From Streptomyces dengpaensis (GTDB taxonomy: Bacteria; Actinomycetota; Actinomycetes; Streptomycetales; Streptomycetaceae), in contig NZ_CP026652.1 of the NCBI RefSeq assembly GCF_002946835.1, positions 5,704,001-5,768,000 on the forward strand: a stretch of 64,000 nucleotides of DNA, in the 5' to 3' direction. Below are positions 8,314 through 18,920 of the stretch, piece by piece. Within the stretch, counting starts at the first letter, position 1. Each line of letters begins with the position of its first letter. The notes under the pieces were generated by a model. It was not told where the DNA came from. It did not search any database and was given only the letters and a program-made list of their open reading frames with translations. The translations under genes and the position numbers were made by a program.

Positions 8314-8802
8314 ATGACGACGGAGACTACGACGTACACCGCACGCCCCATCGAACCGAGGGCTCTGAAGGAACTCCGCGACACCGATGACGCGGGCCGC
8401 GCCTGCCGTCCGTTCGTGGACGCCGAGGGCGGCGCCCCGCTCCGTTGCTGCCTGCGCCGCAGCGAACCGGGGGAGCGCATCGCCCTCGTCTCCTACGCCC
8501 CGCTGCGCCGCTGGGCGGCCGAGACGGGCGCTGACCCGGGCGCGTACGACGAGCAGGGGCCGGTCTTCCTTCATGCCGAGGAGTGCGCCGGTCCGGCCGG
8601 GAGCGGCTACCCGTTCACCAACGCCCACCGCACGGTCCGCCGCTACTCCTCCGAGGGGCACATTCTGGGCGGCCTGCTCGTGGCGGACCGCGACGCCTTC
8701 GACGCGGCCTTCGCGGAGGCGTTCGCCGATCCGGAGGTGGCGTTGGTGCATGTCAGGGCGGTGGAGTACGGGTGCTTCCTCTATGAGGTGCGCAAGGTTT
8801 AG
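8314..8802 (+). CDS. DUF1203-family protein
   Basis: A 162-residue cytoplasmic protein. It resembles DUF1203 proteins: an N-terminal segment with RPFVDAEGGAPLRCCLRR, a central LVSYAPLRRW, and a C-terminal HVRAVEYGCFLYEV typical of the family's end. The biochemical role of the family is not established. I start at the ATG at 8314 because the upstream extension crosses the promoter region of the divergent pepN gene. No strong Shine-Dalgarno is visible. It ends 59 bp before the toxin-antitoxin pair and is not obviously co-transcribed with it. Confidence 0.8.
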   Translation: MTTETTTYTARPIEPRALKELRDTDDAGRACRPFVDAEGGAPLRCCLRRSEPGERIALVSYAPLRRWAAETGADPGAYDEQGPVFLHAEECAGPAGSGYPFTNAHRTVRRYSSEGHILGGLLVADRDAFDAAFAEAFADPEVALVHVRAVEYGCFLYEVRKV

Positions 8803-8861
8803 CGACTCAACGGTAGTACGATTGGTAGCCCATGCAGGTCATACTCTGCTATCGTGAGGGT

Positions 8862-9092
8862 ATGAAGATCAGTGTGAGCCTGCCGCAGGAGGACGTCAGC
8901 TTCGTCGACGAGTACGCCGCGCGTACCGATGCCGACTCGCGGTCGGCCGTGATACACGCCGCTATCGAGCTGTTGCGGCAAGCGCAGCTGGTGGAGGAGT
9001 ACGCGGAGGCCTTCGCCGAGTGGGACGGCAGCGAGGACGCGGAGTTCTGGGACCAGTTCTCGGGTGACGGGCTGCTCGATGAAGCGCGGTGA
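8862..9092 (+). CDS. Antitoxin, ribbon-helix-helix type (MazE/ParD-like)
   Basis: A 76-residue protein. The first about 45 residues match a ribbon-helix-helix DNA-binding fold: a short beta strand MKISVSLP, then two helices (VSFVDEYAARTDADSRSAVIHAAIELLRQA). The acidic C-terminus (EYAEAFAEWDGSEDAEFWDQF) is the kind of tail that wraps and neutralises a basic toxin. Its 3' end overlaps the toxin start by 14 bases, the normal arrangement for a type II antitoxin-toxin pair. It should neutralise the downstream MazF-like protein and autorepress the operon. The start at ATG 8862 follows GTGAGGGT. Confidence 0.88.
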   Translation: MKISVSLPQEDVSFVDEYAARTDADSRSAVIHAAIELLRQAQLVEEYAEAFAEWDGSEDAEFWDQFSGDGLLDEAR

Positions 9093-9426
9093 CATCTACT
9101 TGGTCGACTACGAACCGGTGCGCGGCAGTGAGGCCAGCAAAGCGCGGCCGGCGGTGATCGTGTCGAACGACGCCGCCAACGAGGCGGTGGAGCGGATCGG
9201 GCGAGGCGTGGTCACGCTGGTGCCGCTGACGACGAACACGTCGCGCGTCTACCCGTTCCAGGTACTGCTTCCCGCCGGGGAGGCGGGTCTCCTGAAGGAC
9301 TCCAAGGTGCAGTGCGAGCAAGTGCGTGCTCTGGCCCTGGAAAGGCTTCTGAGGCCGATCGGTGCGCTCCCGCGACAGCGCATGGCCGAGATCGACCTGG
9401 CGCTGCGACGACACCTGGCGCTCTGA
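9079..9426 (+). CDS. Toxin, MazF/PemK-family endoribonuclease
   Basis: A 115-residue protein beginning MKRGDIYLVDYEPVRGSE, the conserved MazF N-terminus. It continues with the RPAVIVSND strand that shapes the active site and LVPLTTNTS, then QVRALALERL, and ends near the usual MazF length. MazF toxins cut mRNA at short specific sequences. The conserved arginine in the RPAVIVS region and the serine/threonine in LTTNTS appear intact, so it is probably active. Its start lies inside the antitoxin gene, which implies translational coupling. A perfect hairpin follows. Confidence 0.92.
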   Translation: MKRGDIYLVDYEPVRGSEASKARPAVIVSNDAANEAVERIGRGVVTLVPLTTNTSRVYPFQVLLPAGEAGLLKDSKVQCEQVRALALERLLRPIGALPRQRMAEIDLALRRHLAL

Positions 9427-9429
9427 ACA

Positions 9430-9475
9430 CGAAGAGGGGGCGCCCACCGGTTCAACGGTGGGCGCCCCCTCTTCG
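9430..9475. terminator. Bidirectional terminator, perfect 20-bp stem
   Basis: 9430-9449 pairs perfectly with 9456-9475 around a 6-base loop. It sits between the convergent toxin gene (end 9426) and asd (end 9484) and would serve both. Confidence 0.93.
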
Positions 9476-9483
9476 TACGTCCG

Positions 9484-12073
<2,590 letters not shown>

Positions 12074-12095
12074 GACATGTGATGGAGAAAGGAAA

Positions 12096-12126
12096 GGGCG
12101 GGCGCCCGTTGTCCGGACGCCCGCCC
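12096..12126. terminator. Hairpin between convergent genes
   Basis: GGGCGGGCG (12096-12104) pairs with CGCCCGCCC (12118-12126), with extra CCG/CGG pairing inside the loop. It lies between the anti-sigma gene and the subtilase, which ends at 12147. Confidence 0.75.
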
Positions 12127-12146
12127 CATCACCGTACGAACCGAAG

Positions 12147-15100
12147 TTACGGCGTAACCTTCTCGATCTTCACGCTGCCGATGCCCGCGACCGTGCCGCG
12201 CGCGTTCACCAGCTGGACCTGGCCGAAGAACTCGCGCCCCTCGGGCGCCGCGGCCGCCGCGGTGACCGAGCCGGACACCGTCGCCGAGTCACCCGTGCCG
12301 AGCTTCACCGGCGCCGACCCGTCGACCGTGACCGTGCCGAGCGCGGAGGAGAAGAACACGTCCTGGTAGTCGTACGCGGTCGAGCCCGCCGGGACCGAGT
12401 AGCCCACGACCTCGATGGTGTACGTCCCGGCGGCGGGCTTGGCGACGGAGACCGCCTCCTCCGAGTCGCCGTCCGCGGACGAGCCGACCTCTGTTCCGGC
12501 GGCGTTCCTCACCACAAGGTCGAGGTCAGCGGCCTGGTCCGAGACGTTGCCGATGACGACGTCCAGCGACTCGGCGCCCGCGGGCACCTCGACCGTGGTG
12601 GTCTGCGTCGCGCCGTCCGCGATGGTCGGCCGCGCGTTCTTCGAGGAACCGAGCGGGCCGCCCTTCAACGTGCCGTCCAGCGCGGCGTAGGTGTTCGTCA
12701 CCTTCCAGGAGGCGGCGGCCGGGGTGCCGACCTTGGCCTCGGGCACGGTCACGACCTCCGGGTCGAAGGTCGCGCCGAGCACGGCGACGTCCAGCTTGTA
12801 CGGGTTGTCGAGCAGCGGCGACGTACGGCGCGACTCGACCTCGATCTCCCAGACACCGGCCTGCGGGTCCGCGTACGAACGCACGTCGGGCTTGCAGCCG
12901 TTGCCGTCCAGGTAGTTGTTGTAGCAGAACGGCGTGCCGGTGGTGTCGACCGGAACTCCGTACGGGTGGATCGCGATGAAGCGGGTCTGGCTCTTGTCCT
13001 TGAGCCCGCCGATCGCGACCTCCAGGGACTTGGCGCCCTCGGGGACCGTGACGAAGTACGACTGGCTGCTGTTGCGCTGCACCGAACCCGCCGCGGAGAA
13101 CGTGTACGTGACGGGGGCCGAGACGACGACCGTCGACAGGATCTGCTTGTCGATGCCCTCGGTCGTCGGGTCGTCGACCTCCAGGATCGCGCTCTTGAGG
13201 CCGGCCGAGGACGGCTTGGCGGCGATCTTCACGGTGACCGGCTTGTTCAGCGGCAGCGAGACCTCGTCGGAGCCCACGATGCGGAACGTGTCGCTCTTGT
13301 TGTTCTCGAGGTGCAGCTCGTGGCGGATCGCGCGGTCGGCGCCCGACGTGCGGGTGATCGTCACCGCGTACGTCTTGCTCTGACCGGCCTTGAGGCCGCC
13401 CTCGCGGTCGTAGACGCCCGTGCCGAAGCCCGGCGTCTTCAGTGCGAAGTCGATCGCGGTGTCGACCGGCGCCTTGACCGTGTATGCGTGGGCGGTGGCG
13501 CCGTCCTTGACGGAGTCCCAGGCGTCTTCGATGTCGATGAGGCCCGCGCCTTCCTCGTACGCCTGAACACCCGTGATGTGACCGGCGGTCGAGGTGAGCG
13601 CCGTGCGCAGGGTGGCGGGCTTCAGCTCGATGCCCTGCTGCTTGGCGGCGCTCAGCAGCAGCGCCGAAGCACCCGCCGCCTGCGGTGAGGCCATCGACGT
13701 ACCCTGCAGCATCGAGTAGCCGGCCGGCAGCGAGTAGCCCGCCTCGGCGACCGGGCCGCCGGGCAGCCAGGTCTGGGTGGTGTTGATCGAGGCACCCGGC
13801 GCGGACAGGGTCGGCGTGAAGCCGCCGTCCTCACGCGGACCGCGCGAGGAGAAGGGCATCATCGCGTACTTCTTCTCCACGGCCGAGCCGTAGTTGGCGG
13901 CCCAGGTCGCCTTGGAGATGGTCGCGCCGACGGAGATGACCTTGTCGGCCAGGCTCGGGTCGCCGATGGTGTTGGCACCGGGGCCGGAGTTGCCCGCGGA
14001 GATCACCAGCTGGACGCCGTAGGTGTCGATGAGACGCGTGTAGAGCTCGGCGCGCGCGTTGTTGCCGTCGTTGAGCGCGGGCAGACCGCCGATGGACATG
14101 TTGACGATGTCCACGCCGCGCTTCGTCACGAGGTCGATCATGCCCTCGGTGAGCGCGACGTTGGTGCAGCCGCCGGTCCAGGTGCAGGCGCGCGAGGAGA
14201 CGATCTTCGCGCCGGGGGCGGCGCCGTTCATCTTGCCGCCGAACAGGCCGTGCGCGGCGGTGATGCCCGCGACATGGGTGCCGTGCTCGGATTCGATGAC
14301 GCCGATGTTGACGAAGTCGGACGTCTTGCCGATCCAGTCGCCGCCGTACGGGTCCATCGGGACGTCCTTGCGGATCTCCACGACGAACGGCTGGCGCTCG
14401 ACGACGTCGGTCGACGGGTTGTCGGTCCCGAAGTAGCCGATCTGGTAGCCGTCCTTGTACGGCTTCATCGCGCTGTCGTCGGTGAAGTCGTTGTTGTTGT
14501 TCAGGTCGACGGTGGCCGTGCCGGCCGCGGCGTCGTACAGGACGCCCCAGGTGTCGGTGGTGTCGCCGTCCCGGTTCGCGTCGCCCTTGGCGTCGCCGCC
14601 CGTGGTCGCGGACTCCCGGAAGGTGCTGATCGCGTACGAGCCCGCCGGCGCCTTCCAGGTCTTGCCGTCGTAGGTGAAGGTAGGCCCGGACACGGCGGTG
14701 ACCATCGGGCGCCAGGTCGCGTCGCCGTCCACGATCGGGTCGGTGGCGGTCACCCAGTCGACGATCTTGCGCTCGCCGGTGGTCGTCTTCCGCAGCGCGG
14801 GGTGGCCCAGGTCGACACCGGAGTCGAGGATGCCGATGGTGATGCCCCGCCCGTCCGCCTTCGGGTGGTCCTCCACGAAGTCGACGGCGCCCGTCTCGAA
14901 GGACGGGTTGTACGGGTTCTCGGCGGGGGTGTTCTTGCCGGGAGCCGGGTAAGTGGCGCCCGTGGAGGCGTTGTCGGCACCCTTGGCGGTGTCGGCGCTC
15001 GGCGTCGGGTCGTCCAGCGCGATCTCCTGGCGCAGGTCGATCCCGTGCACCGAGGAAAGCTTCGCGGCGGCGGCGATGGCCGAGTCGGCCCTGCCGGTGG

Positions 15101-15473
15101 GGACGGTCGCCCGGACGTAACCGAGCTCGTCGTACGTGCGGCCCACGGAGCCGCCCTTGACCGCGTCCAGCTCCTTGGCGACCTGTTCGGTCTGGCCGGG
15201 AGCGGTGGCGATCATCATCGTGACGTTCTTGTCGCGGTTGGCCTTGGCCTCGGCGAGGAGGCCGGCGTCGGACGAACCGAGCTTGGCGGCGGCGGACTTG
15301 GTGCCGGGGTCGGCCGCCGTGGCGTCCGTGCCGGTGCCCGCGTGCGCGTTCGCGGAGAAGGCCATGGGTATCGGCCCGGCCGCGGAGAGCGCGGCCACCA
15401 GGCCCGCGGCCACAGCTGTGCGGGCCACGCGTCTCGCGCCCGATATCGGAGCGCGCTGAGGGTCGGAAGTCAT
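12147..15473 (-). CDS. Secreted subtilisin-like serine protease (S8), multidomain
   Basis: A protein of about 1108 residues. The N-terminus is a long Sec signal (ARRVARTAVAAGLVAALSA, then AFSANAHA), followed by an inhibitor-like propeptide. The S8 triad is intact: Asp in GILDSGVDLGHP (about 216), His in EHGTHVAGI (about 398) and Ser in GTSMASPQAAG (about 591). After the catalytic domain come several beta-rich modules to the C-terminus, probably for substrate binding or domain capping. The ATG read from 15473 has AAGGGA 7 bases upstream; an alternative ATG is at 15479. It should be an extracellular protease. The large insert between Asp and His is typical of the long Streptomyces subtilases. 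Confidence 0.94.
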   Translation of the reverse strand: MTSDPQRAPISGARRVARTAVAAGLVAALSAAGPIPMAFSANAHAGTGTDATAADPGTKSAAAKLGSSDAGLLAEAKANRDKNVTMMIATAPGQTEQVAKELDAVKGGSVGRTYDELGYVRATVPTGRADSAIAAAAKLSSVHGIDLRQEIALDDPTPSADTAKGADNASTGATYPAPGKNTPAENPYNPSFETGAVDFVEDHPKADGRGITIGILDSGVDLGHPALRKTTTGERKIVDWVTATDPIVDGDATWRPMVTAVSGPTFTYDGKTWKAPAGSYAISTFRESATTGGDAKGDANRDGDTTDTWGVLYDAAAGTATVDLNNNNDFTDDSAMKPYKDGYQIGYFGTDNPSTDVVERQPFVVEIRKDVPMDPYGGDWIGKTSDFVNIGVIESEHGTHVAGITAAHGLFGGKMNGAAPGAKIVSSRACTWTGGCTNVALTEGMIDLVTKRGVDIVNMSIGGLPALNDGNNARAELYTRLIDTYGVQLVISAGNSGPGANTIGDPSLADKVISVGATISKATWAANYGSAVEKKYAMMPFSSRGPREDGGFTPTLSAPGASINTTQTWLPGGPVAEAGYSLPAGYSMLQGTSMASPQAAGASALLLSAAKQQGIELKPATLRTALTSTAGHITGVQAYEEGAGLIDIEDAWDSVKDGATAHAYTVKAPVDTAIDFALKTPGFGTGVYDREGGLKAGQSKTYAVTITRTSGADRAIRHELHLENNKSDTFRIVGSDEVSLPLNKPVTVKIAAKPSSAGLKSAILEVDDPTTEGIDKQILSTVVVSAPVTYTFSAAGSVQRNSSQSYFVTVPEGAKSLEVAIGGLKDKSQTRFIAIHPYGVPVDTTGTPFCYNNYLDGNGCKPDVRSYADPQAGVWEIEVESRRTSPLLDNPYKLDVAVLGATFDPEVVTVPEAKVGTPAAASWKVTNTYAALDGTLKGGPLGSSKNARPTIADGATQTTTVEVPAGAESLDVVIGNVSDQAADLDLVVRNAAGTEVGSSADGDSEEAVSVAKPAAGTYTIEVVGYSVPAGSTAYDYQDVFFSSALGTVTVDGSAPVKLGTGDSATVSGSVTAAAAAPEGREFFGQVQLVNARGTVAGIGSVKIEKVTP

Positions 15474-15695
15474 CTGCATCCCTTGTAGGTAAAGGAGCGA
15501 GCGCGGAGCGACCGGTTCCGATGGGCACTCGGGACGCGATCGCATCAGTCCGGTATGTGAACCCGGACGACCGCTCAGCTTTGCCTAAGGGACAGTTGTT
15601 TGGGGAGAGTTGACCGTGACGGCACGGAGCCATGGCGCAATTCCGCCATGCGTCACGCCGGTTATGCCGGTGTATGGAGTGACATGCGCGAAGGC

Positions 15696-15998
15696 TCAGC
15701 TCTCCTTCGTGCGCGCGTAGTGGCGGGACGCCTTCGCACGGTTGCCGCACGCCGCCATCGAGCACCAGCGGCGGGTGCCGTTCCGCGAGATGTCGAAGAA
15801 GTGCAGGGCGCACGCGTCGTGGGCGCAGTGGCGGATCCGGTCGGGGGCGGTGGTGAGCAGTTCCAGATAGTTGCGGGCCGGGCCAACCCGTGACGTGAGG
15901 GCCCAACCCGTGACGTGAGGGCCCAACCCGTGACGTGAGGGCCCAACCCGTGACGCGCGGGCCCAACCCGTGACGCGCGGGCCCAGAACTAGGTTCAC
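15696..15998 (-). pseudogene. CGNR zinc-finger protein gene with its N-terminal domain replaced by repeats
   Basis: The last about 58 residues are a textbook CGNR zinc finger: RIRHCAHDACALHFFD, then RRWCSMAACGNRAKASRH, with the paired cysteines and the CGNR signature. In full-length homologues (about 180-200 residues) an ABATE domain precedes it. Here the frame from the GTG read at 15998 gives only VNLVL, then about 35 residues encoded by a 20-bp tandem array, then the zinc finger (100 residues in total). The gene has probably lost its ABATE domain, with the array filling the gap. It may still be expressed as a mini-protein. DNA binding is expected from the family. Confidence 0.7.
15882..15985. 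repeat. Tandem array, 20 bp x about 5, inside the CGNR reading frame
   Basis: Exact 20-bp periodicity: GCCCAACCCGTGACG plus TGAGG (three units) or CGCGG (two units), starting at 15882, 15901, 15921, 15941 and 15961. Because 20 is not a multiple of 3, the gene strand is read through all three phases, and none contains a stop. Confidence 0.95.
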
Positions 15999-16221
15999 TA
16001 CCCCGCGAGATGAACACGGAGTGACCGCATTCCGGCCGTTCGGCGAGGCTCCGTGGGCGCGCAGGGTAGTCCAAGATCCACGTACGGTGATCGGTGTTGC
16101 CCGTTGCCGCCCAGTTAACGCGCAGGTCACCCCCGGTGCCAACGATCCAGTGTGAGCGGGGTTCGCGACACGAACGCCCCGCGACCACTGCCGACGCGTT
16201 CGCACTCGGGGAGACCGCGCC

Positions 16222-18009
16222 ATGTCGCGCATACGCTCTGTCGCCGCCGCCGTACCCGCCCTCAACCGCCGCAGCCTCCTCGCCGCCACGGGAGCGGTGT
16301 CCCTCTCCGCGGGGATCGGCTTCGCCCTGCGCCCGGACTCCCCGGCACACGCCGCCACCACCCCGGGCCAGGCACCCGTCGCCGACTCCATCGCGGACGC
16401 CAAGGCCAAGGCGGCTGTGGTGCGCCCGTCGGCACCCGCGGCCCTGGCCCCGTACACGCGCGGCACCACCCTGCACAGCGTCGCCGCCCCACGCTCCGGC
16501 TCCGGGTTCCGGCGGCTCGGCGACGGCCCCGGCTGGAAACGGGTCGTGCGGGACGAGCTGGCCGCCGCCAAGTCGGGCCGAGCGGATCGGCACACCACGC
16601 TCGCCGCGTTCGTGCAGCTCACCGACCTGCACCTGATCGACGCCCAGCACCCGCTGCGGCTGGAGTACCTGCGGGCCCAGAACAAGAGCGCCTGGCGGCC
16701 GCACGAGACCCTGACCGTTGCGGGCGCCGTCTCGCTCGTCGAGCGGGTCAACTCGCTGCGGGGAGCCCCCGTCACCGGCTCCCCGCTGCACTTCGTCATG
16801 ACCACGGGCGACAACACGGACAACAACTCCAAGACAGAGCTGGAGTGGTTCCTGAAGGTCATGAGCGGCGGCCGCATCAGCCCCAACAGCGGGGACCCGC
16901 GCCACTACGAGGGCGTTCAGTCCAGCGGCCTCAAGACGTACTGGCAGCCCGACGCGGCCCTCCGCGACGCCGACAAGCAGCTCGGTTTCCCGCGCATCGA
17001 AGGCTTCCTGGAGGCGGCGATCCGCGAGCTGCGCAGTCCCGGCCTGAAGCTGCCCTGGTACTCCACGGTCGGCAACCACGACGCCCTGCCGCTGGGCTGC
17101 TACGGGTCGCGCGGTGACTCGTACCTCACCGACTTCGCCGTCGGCGGCAAGAAGCTGATGTCGCTGCCCGCGGCGGAGTGTGCCGCCCTGCAGAAGTCCA
17201 TCAAGAACGCCAGCAGCCCGAAGGGCACGGAGTACAGGGACCTGCTCAAGGCGCACACCCGGCAGATGCGCTCGGTCACGCCCGACGAGTCGCGCGCCCC
17301 CTTCACCCCCGCCGAGTACCTCCGGGCGCACCTCGACCCGGCGTACACGGGCCCGGGCCCCATCGGCCACGGCTACTCCTCCGCGAACCTCGCCGCGGGC
17401 ACCCAGTACTACACCTTCCGCATCGCCGAGGACGTCATCGGCGTCAGCCTCGACACCACCGACCCCGGCGGCCACTACGAGGGCTCCGTCGGCACGGCCC
17501 AGCTCCGCTGGCTGGAGAGGACGCTGCGCGAGAACAAGGACTCCTACGTCGTCGTCTTCAGCCACCACACCAGCAAGACGATGCGCAACCGGGTCCCCGA
17601 CCCCGCGCATCCGGGGGAGAAGCGCCACGGGGGCGAGGAGATGGTGGCCCTGCTGGCGAGCTTCGCCAACGTCCTGGCCTGGGTGAACGGCCACACCCAC
17701 AAGAACGAGATCATCCCGCACGCCGCCCCCGGCAACCGCTCCTTCTGGGAGATCTCCACCGCCTCCCACGTCGACTACCCCCAACTCGCCCGCGTGATCG
17801 AGCTGGTGGACAACAAGGACGGCACGCTGTCCCTGTTCACCACGCTCATCGAGTCCGCGGCCCCGCACGCCACGGACTTCGGCGACCTGACCCAGACGGG
17901 CCTGGCGGCGCTCTACCGCGAGATCTCCTTCAACACACCCGGGGCTCGTACGGACCTGTCGGGGACGTCGGGGGACCGCAACACGGAGCTGGTCCTGAAG
18001 AAGGGCTGA
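16222..18009 (+). CDS. Tat-exported metallophosphoesterase (TIGR03767-like)
   Basis: A 595-residue protein. The twin arginines at 16-17 (NRRSLLAATGA) followed by a hydrophobic stretch and an Ala-x-Ala-like cleavage site indicate Tat export. Calcineurin-like metal-binding motifs appear in order: TDLHLID (about 133), TTGDNTDN (about 194), GNHD (about 283), FSHH (about 448) and NGHTHKN (about 488). Length and layout match the actinobacterial TIGR03767 family. It probably hydrolyses a phosphoester outside the cytoplasmic membrane; the substrate is unknown. The ATG at 16222 has GGGGAG 10 bases upstream. It is monocistronic, convergent with the hydrolase at 18152. Confidence 0.9.
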   Translation: MSRIRSVAAAVPALNRRSLLAATGAVSLSAGIGFALRPDSPAHAATTPGQAPVADSIADAKAKAAVVRPSAPAALAPYTRGTTLHSVAAPRSGSGFRRLGDGPGWKRVVRDELAAAKSGRADRHTTLAAFVQLTDLHLIDAQHPLRLEYLRAQNKSAWRPHETLTVAGAVSLVERVNSLRGAPVTGSPLHFVMTTGDNTDNNSKTELEWFLKVMSGGRISPNSGDPRHYEGVQSSGLKTYWQPDAALRDADKQLGFPRIEGFLEAAIRELRSPGLKLPWYSTVGNHDALPLGCYGSRGDSYLTDFAVGGKKLMSLPAAECAALQKSIKNASSPKGTEYRDLLKAHTRQMRSVTPDESRAPFTPAEYLRAHLDPAYTGPGPIGHGYSSANLAAGTQYYTFRIAEDVIGVSLDTTDPGGHYEGSVGTAQLRWLERTLRENKDSYVVVFSHHTSKTMRNRVPDPAHPGEKRHGGEEMVALLASFANVLAWVNGHTHKNEIIPHAAPGNRSFWEISTASHVDYPQLARVIELVDNKDGTLSLFTTLIESAAPHATDFGDLTQTGLAALYREISFNTPGARTDLSGTSGDRNTELVLKKG

Positions 18010-18151
18010 ACCCCCGGCTCTTCAGTGCGCGAAGAGGGTGCTGGCGAGGATCACTCCGCATGACGAGGACGGGCCCGGGAGGCGCGGCCGGGCGGACGCT
18101 CCTCAGCGGCTTGATCCGACGGGAAGACCGTGCGGGCCCGGCTCTCCGGGG

Positions 18152-18718
18152 TCAGTCCGACTCGGCCGGAGTGAAGGTCACGTCCGCCGTGCTGACCGTG
18201 CCACCGCGGCGGCCGGGTGCCTTCTGGAAGTCCCAGTAGAGGTTGGTGTGCGCGATCACCTTCTCCGGGCTCGGTGCGCCGTACTCGGTGAGGTCCTCCG
18301 TGGTGTGGGCGTCGCCGACCAGGGTGGCGTCGTATCCGCGGGTGAAGGCGCCGTGGAGGGTCGAGCGTATGCACGCGTCGGTCTGGGCGCCCGTGACGAC
18401 GAGGCGGCCGACGCTCCGTTCGGCGAGCAGCGACTCCAGGTCGGTGGCCTCGAAGGAGTCGCCGTAGAGCTTGTGGACGAGGGGCTCCGAAGGAGAGCGG
18501 ACCAGCTCCTTGACGTACTGCCAGGCCTCGCTGTCCCGCGGGAGGTGCTCGTCGGAGTGCTGCACCCACACCACGGGCACGTCCTCCGAACGGGCCCTGT
18601 CCACCAGGGTGTTGATGTTCGCGATCACGTCGTCGCGGTTGTGGGAGCTTTCCACCACCCCGTTCTGGACGTCGATGATGAGCAGCGCGGTGTTCGGCCG
18701 ATCGGGCAGGGTCGTCAT
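18152..18718 (-). CDS. Cysteine hydrolase, isochorismatase family
   Basis: A 188-residue protein with the isochorismatase-like triad: Asp in LLIIDVQNGV (about residue 15), Lys in VHKLYGDSF (about 83) and the nucleophile Cys in TGAQTDACIRST (about 116). The family includes nicotinamidases and other amidohydrolases as well as isochorismatases, so the substrate cannot be named. The ATG read from 18718 follows GGAAGGTCACGTCCC. No pathway partner is adjacent, and a terminator separates it from the next minus-strand gene. Confidence 0.9.
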   Translation of the reverse strand: MTTLPDRPNTALLIIDVQNGVVESSHNRDDVIANINTLVDRARSEDVPVVWVQHSDEHLPRDSEAWQYVKELVRSPSEPLVHKLYGDSFEATDLESLLAERSVGRLVVTGAQTDACIRSTLHGAFTRGYDATLVGDAHTTEDLTEYGAPSPEKVIAHTNLYWDFQKAPGRRGGTVSTADVTFTPAESD

Positions 18719-18851
18719 GGGACGTGACCTTCCTGTCTCTCGTCGCGGAGTCGTGCGGTCGTGGATCCAGTTCGCGCCCACAGTAGAGGCGGCCACTGAC
18801 AACGCCAGGACTCCGCCGTCCCGCGCCATGTGCGTGATACCCGCGCCATGT

Positions 18852-18892
18852 GAGAAGGGGCCCCGAGACGACGGTCTCGCGGGCCCCTTCTC
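18852..18892 (-). terminator. Terminator of the AbiEi/DUF559-like gene
   Basis: An 18-bp stem with one bulge (18852-18869 with 18874-18892) and a 4-base loop lies 29 bp beyond the stop at 18921. Confidence 0.88.
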
Positions 18893-18920
18893 TCCCCTCC
18901 TGATACCGCCCGGTCCGTCA

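Noticed and set aside
5628..8390. Plus-strand open frame of 920 codons opposite the first pepN
   Set aside because: A shadow of the well-supported aminopeptidase gene, with no domain and inverse codon bias.
13831..17868. Minus-strand open frame of 1345 codons
   Set aside because: It is open only because of high GC. It runs antisense to the metallophosphoesterase and out of phase through the subtilase, with Arg/Gly/His-rich non-protein-like sequence.
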